From assembly GCA_017533325.1 (NCBI GenBank), contig JAFXIF010000041.1, positions 1 to 45,625 of the forward strand: 45,625 nt of DNA, in the 5' to 3' direction. The translations under genes were made by a program, and so were the position numbers. A model generated the notes under the pieces. The model was not told the origin of the DNA, searched no databases, and saw only the letters and a list, made by a program, of their open reading frames with translations. This DNA is from Alphaproteobacteria bacterium. Its GTDB lineage: Bacteria; Pseudomonadota; Alphaproteobacteria; CAAHEQ01; UBA3637. The number at the start of each line of letters is the position of its first letter. Position 1 is the first letter of the stretch. Positions 15,477 to 23,773 of this stretch are shown here, piece by piece.

Positions 15477-16280
15477 ATGAAATCAATTTTTTTAGCTCTT
15501 TTTTTATGCTCAACAGCTTTAAATGCACATGCAAGCGCAAGAGATTGGAATTGCTGGGAAGAAGTGGACGTAACCGTTTGCAAAAATCATCAAACCGGTC
15601 AAATTGTCAGAAAAAGCGTTGATCCTTCCGGCGTCATCACTTATCGGGATAATTACGGGCAAATTGTTAAAGCTTATCAAGACCAATATGGCGCAACAAG
15701 ATATAGAGATGCTTATAATCAAGAGTTTGATCCGTTTTATGAACCACCACAACACTCAAGAAGTTATTATCAACCACCTAAAAAAGAAAAATATACCGAT
15801 AATTACGGCAACAAACTCACTGTTATAAAAGAAAAGGATAAAACAACTTATATTGACCAAGATTATAATAAAATAGTCAAAAAAAGAGATGTGTTTGGAA
15901 ATCTTGTTTATGAATATGATGATGGAGAAAAAGTAACCATTAAAAAAGATGTGTTTGGCAATACCGTTTATGAATATAATGACGGATACAAGATAACAAA
16001 AGAAAGAGAAATCAGAGGATCTTATCATTATAAGGATAACAAAGATAATCAAATAAACGTTAAAAAAGATATTTTTAACAATGTGATTTATGAAGACCAA
16101 AAAGGCAATACCATAACCAAAAAGAAAAATGAAAATAAGTTTATTTTTAAGGACAAATATGGGAATGAAATCACAAAAGAAATAAAACCAAATAGAGAGG
16201 TTAAATATTACTTCCCGAACGGAAAGACAAAAACATGCAAAATTGACTTTTTCGGAAGAGAAACTTGCGATAGGTTTTAA
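15477..16280 (+). CDS. Secreted Lys/Tyr-rich repeat protein
   Basis: A 267-aa protein with a Sec signal peptide (MKSIFLALFLCSTALNAHA, cleavage before SARDW). The mature chain is a run of ~19-20-residue imperfect repeats of the type [K]-x-D-x-F/Y-G-N-x-V/T-Y-x-Y-x-D-G, most regular from residue ~135 to 235. It is strongly basic and Tyr-rich. Four cysteines are present, two near the start (NCWEEVDVTVC) and two at the end (CKIDFFGRETC). The pattern recalls YD/MORN-like beta-hairpin repeats. It is likely a periplasmic or surface protein of unknown role. GGGAGGG is an excellent ribosome-binding site. Its stop lies six bases from the convergent stop of the next gene. Confidence 0.65.
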   Translation: MKSIFLALFLCSTALNAHASARDWNCWEEVDVTVCKNHQTGQIVRKSVDPSGVITYRDNYGQIVKAYQDQYGATRYRDAYNQEFDPFYEPPQHSRSYYQPPKKEKYTDNYGNKLTVIKEKDKTTYIDQDYNKIVKKRDVFGNLVYEYDDGEKVTIKKDVFGNTVYEYNDGYKITKEREIRGSYHYKDNKDNQINVKKDIFNNVIYEDQKGNTITKKKNENKFIFKDKYGNEITKEIKPNREVKYYFPNGKTKTCKIDFFGRETCDRF

Positions 16281-16286
16281 AAAATA

Positions 16287-17903
16287 TTATTGCTTTAAAT
16301 AATATTTTTCATCTTCTTTTTTTTCATACGTTTCACATCCCCATTGTTCCCAACAAATTTTTATACCATTTACAAGAACTTTCACTTGTCCGCAATCGCC
16401 TTGTGACCTGCAATACTTATTTTTTTCTTCTAAAACAACCTCATCCGACCAATAAGGGTGAATAAGATGATAAAGAGGCGTTTTTTCTATTTCAAGGTAA
16501 ACACCATTTTCATCTTTTTGAAACATTTTTAATTGAACATCTTTTGAGTGTAACAAAATCCCTGTTTTTATTTTTTTATACTTTAAAACTTTTTGAGTTT
16601 GATATAAAAACGCCTCGCCCATTGGCAAAAAAGTGATAAAATCTTCTTGGTTATTCCACTTTATTTTAGCGTCATAAAAATAAGGCATTGAAGGGATAAA
16701 AGAACTGGGATTTATCTCTTTTGAGTTATCCAAATTCAAATAAGTTTTAAGTCCCATTATATAAGAAGGATGAGCGATAAATCCTTCAATTTGATCCAAA
16801 GAAACCGAATAAAAAACAGAAGATGTTCTTCCCGCTATTTTCGTTGGTTTTAAACCGGCAATATGCAAAATTTCATATGGAATTTGAGCATCCATAACAT
16901 GAATATCGGGGATATTTTCCTGAATATATTTTGTTTTATTAAAGGCATCAAAAGAAGGATGCGGTTTTAATAAAAAAGCATAATCGGCATATTTTTTCTT
17001 CAGCTCTTTTATATATGAAACTTCTGCATGTTCCACAAGATACTTATCGTTCGGATACTTACCGCCAACATAAATAATCACCTTTTTGTCTTTAAAAATT
17101 TTTCTGTATTTTTCCTCATCAAACCCAACTAAACGGTAAAGATTTTGTTTTTCTTTTTTTGAAAGCGTTTGTTTTAATTTTTCAAAATCATTTTCTTTAA
17201 AAAAAGCCCCCGTCATTTTATCAAAAAAGGGTTTTAACTCAGGATCATTTTTTGCTTTATCAAGCCCGAAAAAATGATAAGTGACTTTAAATAAATGATG
17301 CGCTAAATATCGACCGTTTTTGGGAAAACTTTTTTTAAGTTCAGGATGAAACCAATAATCATCCATTGATTGAATGTCTTGTTTTGTATATGAAAAATCG
17401 ATAAATCTTTTTTTATGGGTAAATAATTCCCCTACCCCGTCTTCATATAAATGAATGTGCTTCACTCTTTCTTTTTCAACAACTTTAAAAAACAAATCAA
17501 AAAAATAATTAATGTTATTTGCATTTGTCCAAACAATAACAGGCGAAGTTGGATTTTCATTTAACACTTCTTTTAATTTTTCCAAAACGGGAGAAACATT
17601 AGCAAGACCATACCCTTCCAATCCGGTAACCGGAACCTCAATGGCATTTAATTTTTTTAAATCAAGCAGTTTTGATCGATTTGTAAACCGGTGCCAAGCA
17701 AAAATTTTAATTTCATCTTTTTTAAGTTGCACCATATCTATCATACCCATAAAAGCAGGTTGCGTTGCCAATCCGTCATAAAAAACATGAATTGGTTTTC
17801 CTCTATATGGCGTGTCATTTTTATTTTCGTTCAAGAAATAAAAAAAGAACCCGCAAAATAAAAGAAGAATACCAACGAAAAAAGAAACTTTTTTTATGCG
17901 CAT
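16287..17903 (-). CDS. GT80-like sialyltransferase with N-terminal membrane anchor
   Basis: A GT-B fold glycosyltransferase resembling the Pasteurella/Photobacterium sialyltransferases (family GT80). Matching landmarks, in 538-aa numbering, are HLYEDG at ~151-156 (Y-[D/E]-D-G catalytic Asp motif), LYRLVGFDEE at ~256-265, KPHPS at ~313-317 (H-P nucleotide-binding motif) and PYEILHIAGLKPTKIAGRTS at ~342-361, whose double Ser contacts CMP in the family. These enzymes move sialic acid from CMP-Neu5Ac to Gal or GalNAc. I start at ATG 17903, which has GAAAGGA upstream, rather than the in-frame codon at 17942. An N-terminal hydrophobic segment follows MRIKK. The last 57 residues form the same module found near the N-terminus of the GT6 protein. 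No CMP-sialate synthesis genes are in the window. Confidence 0.7.
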   Translation of the reverse strand: MRIKKVSFFVGILLLFCGFFFYFLNENKNDTPYRGKPIHVFYDGLATQPAFMGMIDMVQLKKDEIKIFAWHRFTNRSKLLDLKKLNAIEVPVTGLEGYGLANVSPVLEKLKEVLNENPTSPVIVWTNANNINYFFDLFFKVVEKERVKHIHLYEDGVGELFTHKKRFIDFSYTKQDIQSMDDYWFHPELKKSFPKNGRYLAHHLFKVTYHFFGLDKAKNDPELKPFFDKMTGAFFKENDFEKLKQTLSKKEKQNLYRLVGFDEEKYRKIFKDKKVIIYVGGKYPNDKYLVEHAEVSYIKELKKKYADYAFLLKPHPSFDAFNKTKYIQENIPDIHVMDAQIPYEILHIAGLKPTKIAGRTSSVFYSVSLDQIEGFIAHPSYIMGLKTYLNLDNSKEINPSSFIPSMPYFYDAKIKWNNQEDFITFLPMGEAFLYQTQKVLKYKKIKTGILLHSKDVQLKMFQKDENGVYLEIEKTPLYHLIHPYWSDEVVLEEKNKYCRSQGDCGQVKVLVNGIKICWEQWGCETYEKKEDEKYYLKQ

Positions 17904-18059
17904 GATATAAAATCCTTTCAAAAACAAAAAATAATATATCAATAATTAAAAAAAACAGCAAGAAAAACTCTTCTTATAAAAAAAAATCACAAATAGCGCT
18001 TGCTTTTTATTTACTTTTTTGCTTCTATATAATTTAGAGTTTTTACCAAAGGGGGATTT

Positions 18060-19451
18060 ATGCAAAAATTATTCTCATCCGAAAAGGGTTTTGTGTTAAC
18101 AATGGCCGGTGCAGCCATCGGTCTTGGCAACATTTGGCGCTTCCCGTATTTAGTTTCAAATTACGGTGGCGGTTTATTTTTATTACTTTATTTATTATTA
18201 CTTGTTTTCTTGGGATATTTCTTACTGTTAGGTGAACTTTCCTTTGGTAAAACAACAAGAAAAAACGTTATAGACGGAACAAAGGAAATTGCCTCTGTCA
18301 CAGATCCGAACAATCAAAATCGCTGGGCAAAAATTGTTGGTGTTCCGCCTTTACTTACTGCCTTTATGATGAATATCACCTATCTTATCGTGATGGGATG
18401 GGTTTTATTTTATATTATTCAAAATGTTTTATATTTAAGCGGCGTGTCAACAACAGCTGTTACATCCCAAACATTTATTGATTTAACGAACAATTTCCAA
18501 AAACAACTTTTTTGGAGCTTTATCTGTGTTTTAACAGCAGCTTGGCTTTTGGTTAAAGGCACATTACACCAAATTGAAAAAATTGCCTGTATTTTTATTC
18601 CGGCCATCTTTTTTATTTTAATATATTTGATTTTTTGGGCCTTATCACAAGATGGTGCCGGGGAAGGCATCAAAAATGTTTTCAAACCGGATTGGGTTGC
18701 ATTTGGGATAACAGAGAATGGCTTTGACATTAAACAATTTATTAATGTTTTATTCGCCGCCCTTTCGCAACTTCTTTATTCTTTATCCATCGGTATGGCC
18801 GTTGCTTATTTTTATGGAACAAGAGCACCAAAAGAAACAAATATTGTAACCTCAACAAGATATATCGTTGTGTTGGATACGCTTTGCTCCGTTTTAGCAT
18901 CCATGTTTGTTTTAGGAATTTCTCACGCCTATGAGATTCCGAAAGATGTCGGATATAATTTAACATTTATTTCCTTACCGGTTGCTTTTGAGCAAATGAT
19001 TGCAGGATCCGTCGTGATGTTTTTATTTTATGTGGTGTTATATTTGGCAGCTTACACCTCTCTTGTGTCACACTTCATGCCATTGGTTCACTTTGTATCC
19101 GAAAAATTAAAAGTAACAAAAGGAATTGCTTTTACAGTTGTTGCCACAGCTGATTTAATTTTAGTTTCACTTGTTTTACTTTCATTTACCGGATCTCTTT
19201 CAACAAAAGAAGCAAAATCCAGCTTGTTTGACATCACAAATCTTGCAACAGACACCATGCTTTTGGTATCCGTCTTCACGATGAGCCTTTTCATCGGCTG
19301 GGTTGGCGGAAAAACGATTTATAACACATTTAAAGAACAATTTAATAAATCGTTACCGAACACTCAAGTCGGCTATATGAAAAACCTCTTTCGTTTTGCC
19401 GCGCCTTTGATTTTAATGTTGATTATTTTAAACACATTATTCCAATTTTAA
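18060..19451 (+). CDS. NSS-family sodium:amino-acid symporter
   Basis: A 463-aa inner-membrane transporter of the neurotransmitter:sodium symporter (SNF, LeuT) family. The signature GAAIGLGNIWRFPYLVSNYG in the first membrane segment holds the Na+ and substrate-binding residues. About 11-12 hydrophobic segments follow. Bacterial members import amino acids such as Trp, Leu or Tyr with Na+; the substrate here is unknown. GGGGGAT precedes ATG 18060, and a TATAAT -10 box lies at 18028-18033 without a clear -35. A terminator closes it as a single-gene unit. Such uptake suits an amino-acid-dependent host-associated bacterium. Confidence 0.93.
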   Translation: MQKLFSSEKGFVLTMAGAAIGLGNIWRFPYLVSNYGGGLFLLLYLLLLVFLGYFLLLGELSFGKTTRKNVIDGTKEIASVTDPNNQNRWAKIVGVPPLLTAFMMNITYLIVMGWVLFYIIQNVLYLSGVSTTAVTSQTFIDLTNNFQKQLFWSFICVLTAAWLLVKGTLHQIEKIACIFIPAIFFILIYLIFWALSQDGAGEGIKNVFKPDWVAFGITENGFDIKQFINVLFAALSQLLYSLSIGMAVAYFYGTRAPKETNIVTSTRYIVVLDTLCSVLASMFVLGISHAYEIPKDVGYNLTFISLPVAFEQMIAGSVVMFLFYVVLYLAAYTSLVSHFMPLVHFVSEKLKVTKGIAFTVVATADLILVSLVLLSFTGSLSTKEAKSSLFDITNLATDTMLLVSVFTMSLFIGWVGGKTIYNTFKEQFNKSLPNTQVGYMKNLFRFAAPLILMLIILNTLFQF

Positions 19452-19470
19452 GGCTCATTAAAACGAATCG

Positions 19471-19509
19471 CCCTCTTTGTTTTTTTCATAACAAAGAGGG
19501 CTTTTTTTA
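19471..19509 (+). terminator. Rho-independent terminator of the NSS transporter gene
   Basis: GCCCTCTTTGTT pairs with AACAAAGAGGGC (12 bases), followed by seven T. Confidence 0.9.
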
Positions 19510-19701
19510 TCCGTTTAACTCAACAAATCTTTTATTTTCTTTAAGGGCTATAAAGACCAATTTATCACATTTTAAAATTTATGTCAAATTTTATATAAAA
19601 AACATTCTTTTTTTAAGGGATTAAAAAAAATTGATTTGAAAAACCTTTATTTTTTTGATAATCTTTTTATGAAGGGTAAATATAAAACAAGGAGGAAAAA
19701 T

Positions 19702-19914
19702 ATGACCGCAACTGAAGAGTATTCTAAGCGCGTTCACCCATCTTATTATCATAAAGAAAAGACATCTTTAAAAAAAGTTAGCAATCCTTATGCCCGTTTA
19801 CTTAACGGGCATAAAAGTTATTTAAACTTAATAATTAAAAATAAAAAATCAAAATTAATTTTTTTTCATCTTGATATTCGAATGTGTCATTTAAAACTAA
19901 AAAAACAAAATTAA
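19702..19914 (+). CDS. 70-aa basic ORF at the head of the ankyrin cluster
   Basis: ATG 19702 follows a strong AAGGAGGAAAAAT. The protein begins MTATEEYSKRVHPSYYHKEK and is Lys-rich. The downstream ankyrin gene also begins MTAT, from similar bases, so this may be the remnant of a further ankyrin paralogue whose body was lost. A perfect 10-base hairpin (TATGCCCGTT..AACGGGCATA, 19789-19813) lies inside it and is not followed by a T-run. The ORF may instead be a leader peptide. The coding status is uncertain. A TTGAAA/GATAAT pair at 19636-19662 has too short a spacing to call a promoter. Confidence 0.4.
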   Translation: MTATEEYSKRVHPSYYHKEKTSLKKVSNPYARLLNGHKSYLNLIIKNKKSKLIFFHLDIRMCHLKLKKQN

Positions 19915-19945
19915 TTTAAAAAAAATTTTTATAAAGGACAATAAA

Positions 19946-21079
19946 ATGACAGCAACACAAAATTTGATAAATGCCATTCACAAAAACAACATTGACGACG
20001 TTTTAACCGCTCTTAAAAACGGCGCAGATGTTAATGGATACGATGGATACCAATCCATTCTTGATACAGCTATTCAAAATGATAATCCGAAAATTGTTTC
20101 TTTACTCTTGGAAAAAGGCAAAAATAAAATTTATCAATCTTCCCTTGAAAAAGGATTGTTCAACACATTTAAAAACAACAAAAACAGCAGGAAAATCGCA
20201 CAAATAATTTCCGAAAACATGAATGATGCAAGCGCAAGCAGTCAATATAATCCGACATACGTATGGGCATGCATTCAACTGGATTGGCCGGAAGTTCTTG
20301 ATACTGTTCTGAAAAAAAATGCTTCTTTAAGTGAAAAAGACCACTTTGGACACAATCCGCTTCATGAAACCATCACCCTCAACCGAATCAAATGCGCTAA
20401 AGTGCTTTGCAATTATATCCAAGACATTGATGAATTTTCCGGTCAACACAACGCTTCTCAATGGGCGGCTCGAATGGGAAGAACAGAAATTTTGGAACAT
20501 TTGATTGATAAAGGTTCAAATATCAATTTGTCACAGAGCACTTTATTAGATGATATCAAGGTTCTTCTTTTCTTCTCAACGGGCTGTTTATACACCCCAA
20601 AATTATCAAACCAAAATAAAGTTATTCATTGGGCGGCACGATCGAACGAACCGAAGGTTATCGATATGTTAATGCATAAATGTCCGGAAAGAGTTTCACT
20701 TGATCAACCGGGTGAAGACGATAAAACCCCTTTAATTCAAGCACTGGAAGCTCAATCGTTTGCCACCCTTAAACGATTACTTGAATATGGCGCCGACCCC
20801 AATGCCATGGATAAAATCGGAACCGTTTTACATGCCGCAGTCAGACTCAATAACTCGGATGTATTCAACTTATTGTTTGAATATGGTGTTGATCAACGGT
20901 TAAAAGGGCCTTGTGGAAAAACAGCATTGGAATATGCACGCTACCTTGAGGATAATCATTTTGACAATTATAGCTATTGCATTGAAAAATTGGAAAAAGC
21001 CTGGAAACAAGGGAACTCAATCGCAAAGGGAAAACCATATTATCGTCCAAAAGGACATGGGCGAAGTGAACGAGAATGA
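19946..21079 (+). CDS. Ankyrin-repeat protein (377 aa), first of a tandem pair
   Basis: Ankyrin repeats occupy residues ~5-70, ~100-185 and ~225-345. They are separated by poorly matching stretches, one of which (residues ~195-215) precedes a conserved V-I-H-W-A-A unit. There is no signal peptide. The last 19 residues are strongly basic and Pro/Tyr-containing (GKPYYRPKGHGRSERE), similar to the tail of the next protein (QKPTYFPGRDPRGSRSRND). The shared tail hints at a common sorting signal. AAAGGA precedes the start. The stop overlaps the Shine-Dalgarno of the next gene (10-base gap), so the two are an operon and clear tandem duplicates. Confidence 0.82.
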   Translation: MTATQNLINAIHKNNIDDVLTALKNGADVNGYDGYQSILDTAIQNDNPKIVSLLLEKGKNKIYQSSLEKGLFNTFKNNKNSRKIAQIISENMNDASASSQYNPTYVWACIQLDWPEVLDTVLKKNASLSEKDHFGHNPLHETITLNRIKCAKVLCNYIQDIDEFSGQHNASQWAARMGRTEILEHLIDKGSNINLSQSTLLDDIKVLLFFSTGCLYTPKLSNQNKVIHWAARSNEPKVIDMLMHKCPERVSLDQPGEDDKTPLIQALEAQSFATLKRLLEYGADPNAMDKIGTVLHAAVRLNNSDVFNLLFEYGVDQRLKGPCGKTALEYARYLEDNHFDNYSYCIEKLEKAWKQGNSIAKGKPYYRPKGHGRSERE

Positions 21080-21089
21080 GGAGGAAAAT

Positions 21090-22124
21090 ATGAGCGTATA
21101 TAATTCTTTGGCAGAGGCCATTTTAAACCATGACTTACCAAAAGTTAAACGGATTCTTAAAAAATATGAATTTGAATCAAAAACAATGAAATATTTACTG
21201 CAACTTGCCCTGAATGACAGCACTGAAGAAATTTCAAAAGAACTTGTGAAAAAGATGAATGATTTTGAGCTGAGCTGGCTAATGTGTGCTGACGGCTCTT
21301 ATCATCAATTAGCAATAGATAAACAGTGGCCAAGTGTATTAGAACTAATGGTTGCCAGAGGGGCCACTTTTAGAAAATACGACTCTATAGATGTTAACCC
21401 CATGCATTATGCCGCCCAACAAAAAGACCCCATTTATGCAAAAATTTTAGGGAAAGTCGTTCAACCTGATTTTTATTACGGCGAAGAACTGACGCCTTTA
21501 ATGGTTGCCGCTGAAAAAGGCAATGATGAAACAATGGATGCATTGCTTTCATTGGGGGCCGATCCTGTAGCAGAGCAAAAACCGCGTGTGAGAATTAATA
21601 ATTTGGTTCCTTCTATGGTGCGAGCATTCTTTGTTGCTTCAACAATGACAACCATTGACAGCGTGATTCACAAAGCCGCCTATTCCGGAAATCCGAAAAC
21701 AGTTGATGTATTATTAAAATATAGGCCTACTTTAGATTTAAATAAATTTGGAACGGATCTTAAAACGCCATTAATGATTGCCGCCGAAAATGGACATAAA
21801 GAAATGGTGCATCACTTATTAAAACTGGGAGCCGATGTAAACCACCAATGCACATATAAAAGTGCACTTCATTATGCAGTTGATGCAAACTCAACCGAAA
21901 TTGCAAAATTGCTTTTAGAATATGGCATTCATCAAAAAAGTAAAATGTCAGGGCCATCTGCTTTAGAGACGCTTTTATCCCAAAATAGAAGGTATGGTAT
22001 TCAAAATCCGGAACTCGTTGATCTTTTAAGATATGCTCAAGCTCATCCGCAAAAAGTAATCAGTCAAAAACCAACTTATTTTCCGGGGCGCGATCCAAGA
22101 GGGTCACGCTCCAGAAACGATTAA
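21090..22124 (+). CDS. Ankyrin-repeat protein (344 aa), second of a tandem pair
   Basis: A paralogue of the preceding gene. Ankyrin units cover residues ~5-45, ~75-150 and ~190-320, and it has the same basic tail (ending GRDPRGSRSRND). I start at ATG 21090, directly behind GAGGAGGAAAAT, instead of an upstream in-frame codon that would lie deep within the previous gene. No signal peptide or catalytic motif. Repeats such as D-L-K-T-P-L-M-I-A-A-E-N-G are near consensus. Likely a protein-binding effector by analogy with other host-associated bacteria. Confidence 0.82.
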   Translation: MSVYNSLAEAILNHDLPKVKRILKKYEFESKTMKYLLQLALNDSTEEISKELVKKMNDFELSWLMCADGSYHQLAIDKQWPSVLELMVARGATFRKYDSIDVNPMHYAAQQKDPIYAKILGKVVQPDFYYGEELTPLMVAAEKGNDETMDALLSLGADPVAEQKPRVRINNLVPSMVRAFFVASTMTTIDSVIHKAAYSGNPKTVDVLLKYRPTLDLNKFGTDLKTPLMIAAENGHKEMVHHLLKLGADVNHQCTYKSALHYAVDANSTEIAKLLLEYGIHQKSKMSGPSALETLLSQNRRYGIQNPELVDLLRYAQAHPQKVISQKPTYFPGRDPRGSRSRND

Positions 22125-22139
22125 CGAAAGGATTATGAT

Positions 22140-22313
22140 ATGTCAACAAATACAGAACTTATTAAAGCAATCAAAGACCATTTTTATGGCAGAGTCGTTG
22201 ATCTTGTTGAGTCTGGTACTGATGTTAATTTATACTCCCAAGGCATACCACCACTTTAGACGGCACTTAAAAACGATTACACAGAAATAGCAGAAAGCCT
22301 TATTAAAAAATAA
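22140..22313 (+). pseudogene. Short ankyrin remnant with an internal TAG
   Basis: ATG 22140 follows AAAGGATTAT, 15 bases after the previous stop. It reads MSTNTELIKAIKDHFYGRVV and then one ankyrin unit (VESGTDVNLYSQGIPPL) to TAG at 22257-22259. The frame then continues as TALKNDYTEIAESLIKK to TAA, exactly where the second half of the next ankyrin unit should be. A point nonsense mutation in a small third paralogue explains this. Readthrough of the amber codon is possible but unsupported. Confidence 0.7.
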
Positions 22314-22331
22314 AGAATAATCATTAAACAA

Positions 22332-22360
22332 ATATCCCCCTCTTTTCATGAGGGGGATAT
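22332..22360. terminator. Strong hairpin between convergent ankyrin genes
   Basis: ATATCCCCCTC pairs perfectly with GAGGGGGATAT (11 bases) around TTTTCAT. Only a broken T-run follows on either strand (TTTGTTT on minus). It probably terminates in both directions. Confidence 0.6.
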
Positions 22361-22379
22361 CATTTGAAGCCAACGCTAC

Positions 22380-23729
22380 TCAATTATTTCTTTGGAACGA
22401 TTGATTTTTCGTTTCACTTAATAACTGCATTAAACGTTTATTTTTATATTTTTGAGCAATAAAAAAGGAAGCTTCTTTTCCATACGAATTTTGTTTTAAG
22501 AAAAATTTAACCGCCGCCTCATCTTGATATCTTGTTGCAATTTCAATTGGGGTTGCAAAATAATTGTCTTTAAAACAAACCATTTTATTTGTATCAGCGC
22601 CAGCTTGAATAAGGGCTTCAAGAATCTTAATATTTGCTTTTTTCCCAGCCATCAGAGCATAAGACAAAGCCGTTTTCCCATCACTTGAGATCATATTAAC
22701 ATCAGCACCCTTTTCAATCAAAAATTGAACCATTTTTAAATCTGAATCATCTGCTGCTATCATTAAGGGAGTTTGAAAAAGCCAACGCCCACTTTCTTGA
22801 TTGATATTTGCGCCGGATTTTAACAATAACTCAACCATTTTTTTATTATGTCCTCGAACGGCAGTATGCAAAACCGTTTCCCCTAAACGGTCTTTAAAAT
22901 GAACATCAGCTCCATTTTGAATCAAAATTTGAGCAGCTTTCAAATTATCATTCCACACTGCATATTTTAAAGGCGTTCGATCCCCTATACAAACACCATT
23001 TACATCAAATCCGGAATTGATTAAAGTCGTCACCAACTTTAAATTGTTATATCTCACAGCCCAATGCAATAATTTTGACTCTTTAACATTTCCCGTTAAT
23101 AAAAATTCTTTTAAGCAAGGGGTAATATCCCTTCCTTGTTCAATCCTATTCATCAAACTTAATTCATCTTTTCTTTCAAATTCAAAAAGTTTATCGACAA
23201 GACGGAAAATCATTTGTTTGAAAAAAGTTTGAAAACCTGATTTTTTCTCTTGCGGTTGACGGGTTAACATATTTAAAAAGTTTTCTCTTTCATCATGTCT
23301 TATCACCTGAAGCGCTTCTTCTTTTCCTTTTGCACCTTTTCCAAGCAAATAAGAAACAACTTGCTCATTCGAATATAAAACAGCTTGCGTTAACGGATAT
23401 AAGGTATAAAACCCATCTTTTTTATGGATTTGATTGTGAATATCAGCCCCATTTTCAACCAATGTTTGAACCGTTTTTAAATTCCTTGACTGACCGCAAA
23501 GAGCATAAGAAAGCGCTGTTTTTCCAAAATCTGTTGATTTATTCACATTAGCGCCAGATTCAATTAATAATTGAACCACTTCAGCCAGCCCCAAATCTGA
23601 AGCATGCATCAAAGGCGTTTTATCCTCTTTATTAAACGAATTGAGGTCAGCGCCTGATTGAATGAGCTCTTTAAGCGATTTTAAATCGTTTTTTTCAATC
23701 GCCTCAAATAATTTATCTGTTCCACTCAT
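22380..23729 (-). CDS. Ankyrin-repeat protein (449 aa)
   Basis: Two ankyrin blocks, residues ~1-150 and ~210-430, with very regular units (for example N-K-E-D-K-T-P-L-M-H-A-S and D-S-D-L-K-M-V-Q-F-L-I-E-K-G-A-D). A charged spacer at ~160-205 separates them. No signal peptide. GGAGGAAAAG sits directly before ATG 23729. The longer in-frame start (TTG 23741) lies inside that Shine-Dalgarno and is rejected. The first block closely resembles the ankyrin protein at 25370-26140, including an S-Y-A-L-x-G-x-S-R unit, so the two share recent ancestry. It lies 44 bases downstream of the winged-helix-like repeat gene and may be co-transcribed with it. Confidence 0.85.
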   Translation of the reverse strand: MSGTDKLFEAIEKNDLKSLKELIQSGADLNSFNKEDKTPLMHASDLGLAEVVQLLIESGANVNKSTDFGKTALSYALCGQSRNLKTVQTLVENGADIHNQIHKKDGFYTLYPLTQAVLYSNEQVVSYLLGKGAKGKEEALQVIRHDERENFLNMLTRQPQEKKSGFQTFFKQMIFRLVDKLFEFERKDELSLMNRIEQGRDITPCLKEFLLTGNVKESKLLHWAVRYNNLKLVTTLINSGFDVNGVCIGDRTPLKYAVWNDNLKAAQILIQNGADVHFKDRLGETVLHTAVRGHNKKMVELLLKSGANINQESGRWLFQTPLMIAADDSDLKMVQFLIEKGADVNMISSDGKTALSYALMAGKKANIKILEALIQAGADTNKMVCFKDNYFATPIEIATRYQDEAAVKFFLKQNSYGKEASFFIAQKYKNKRLMQLLSETKNQSFQRNN

Positions 23730-23773
23730 CTTTTCCTCCAAACAAAACTTTTATAAACCAATAATGAATCAAA

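Noticed and set aside
16287-17942. Longer start at 17942 for the GT80-like gene
   Set aside because: ATG 17903 has a proper GAAAGGA Shine-Dalgarno and gives a normal signal-anchor start. The extra 13 residues have no such support.
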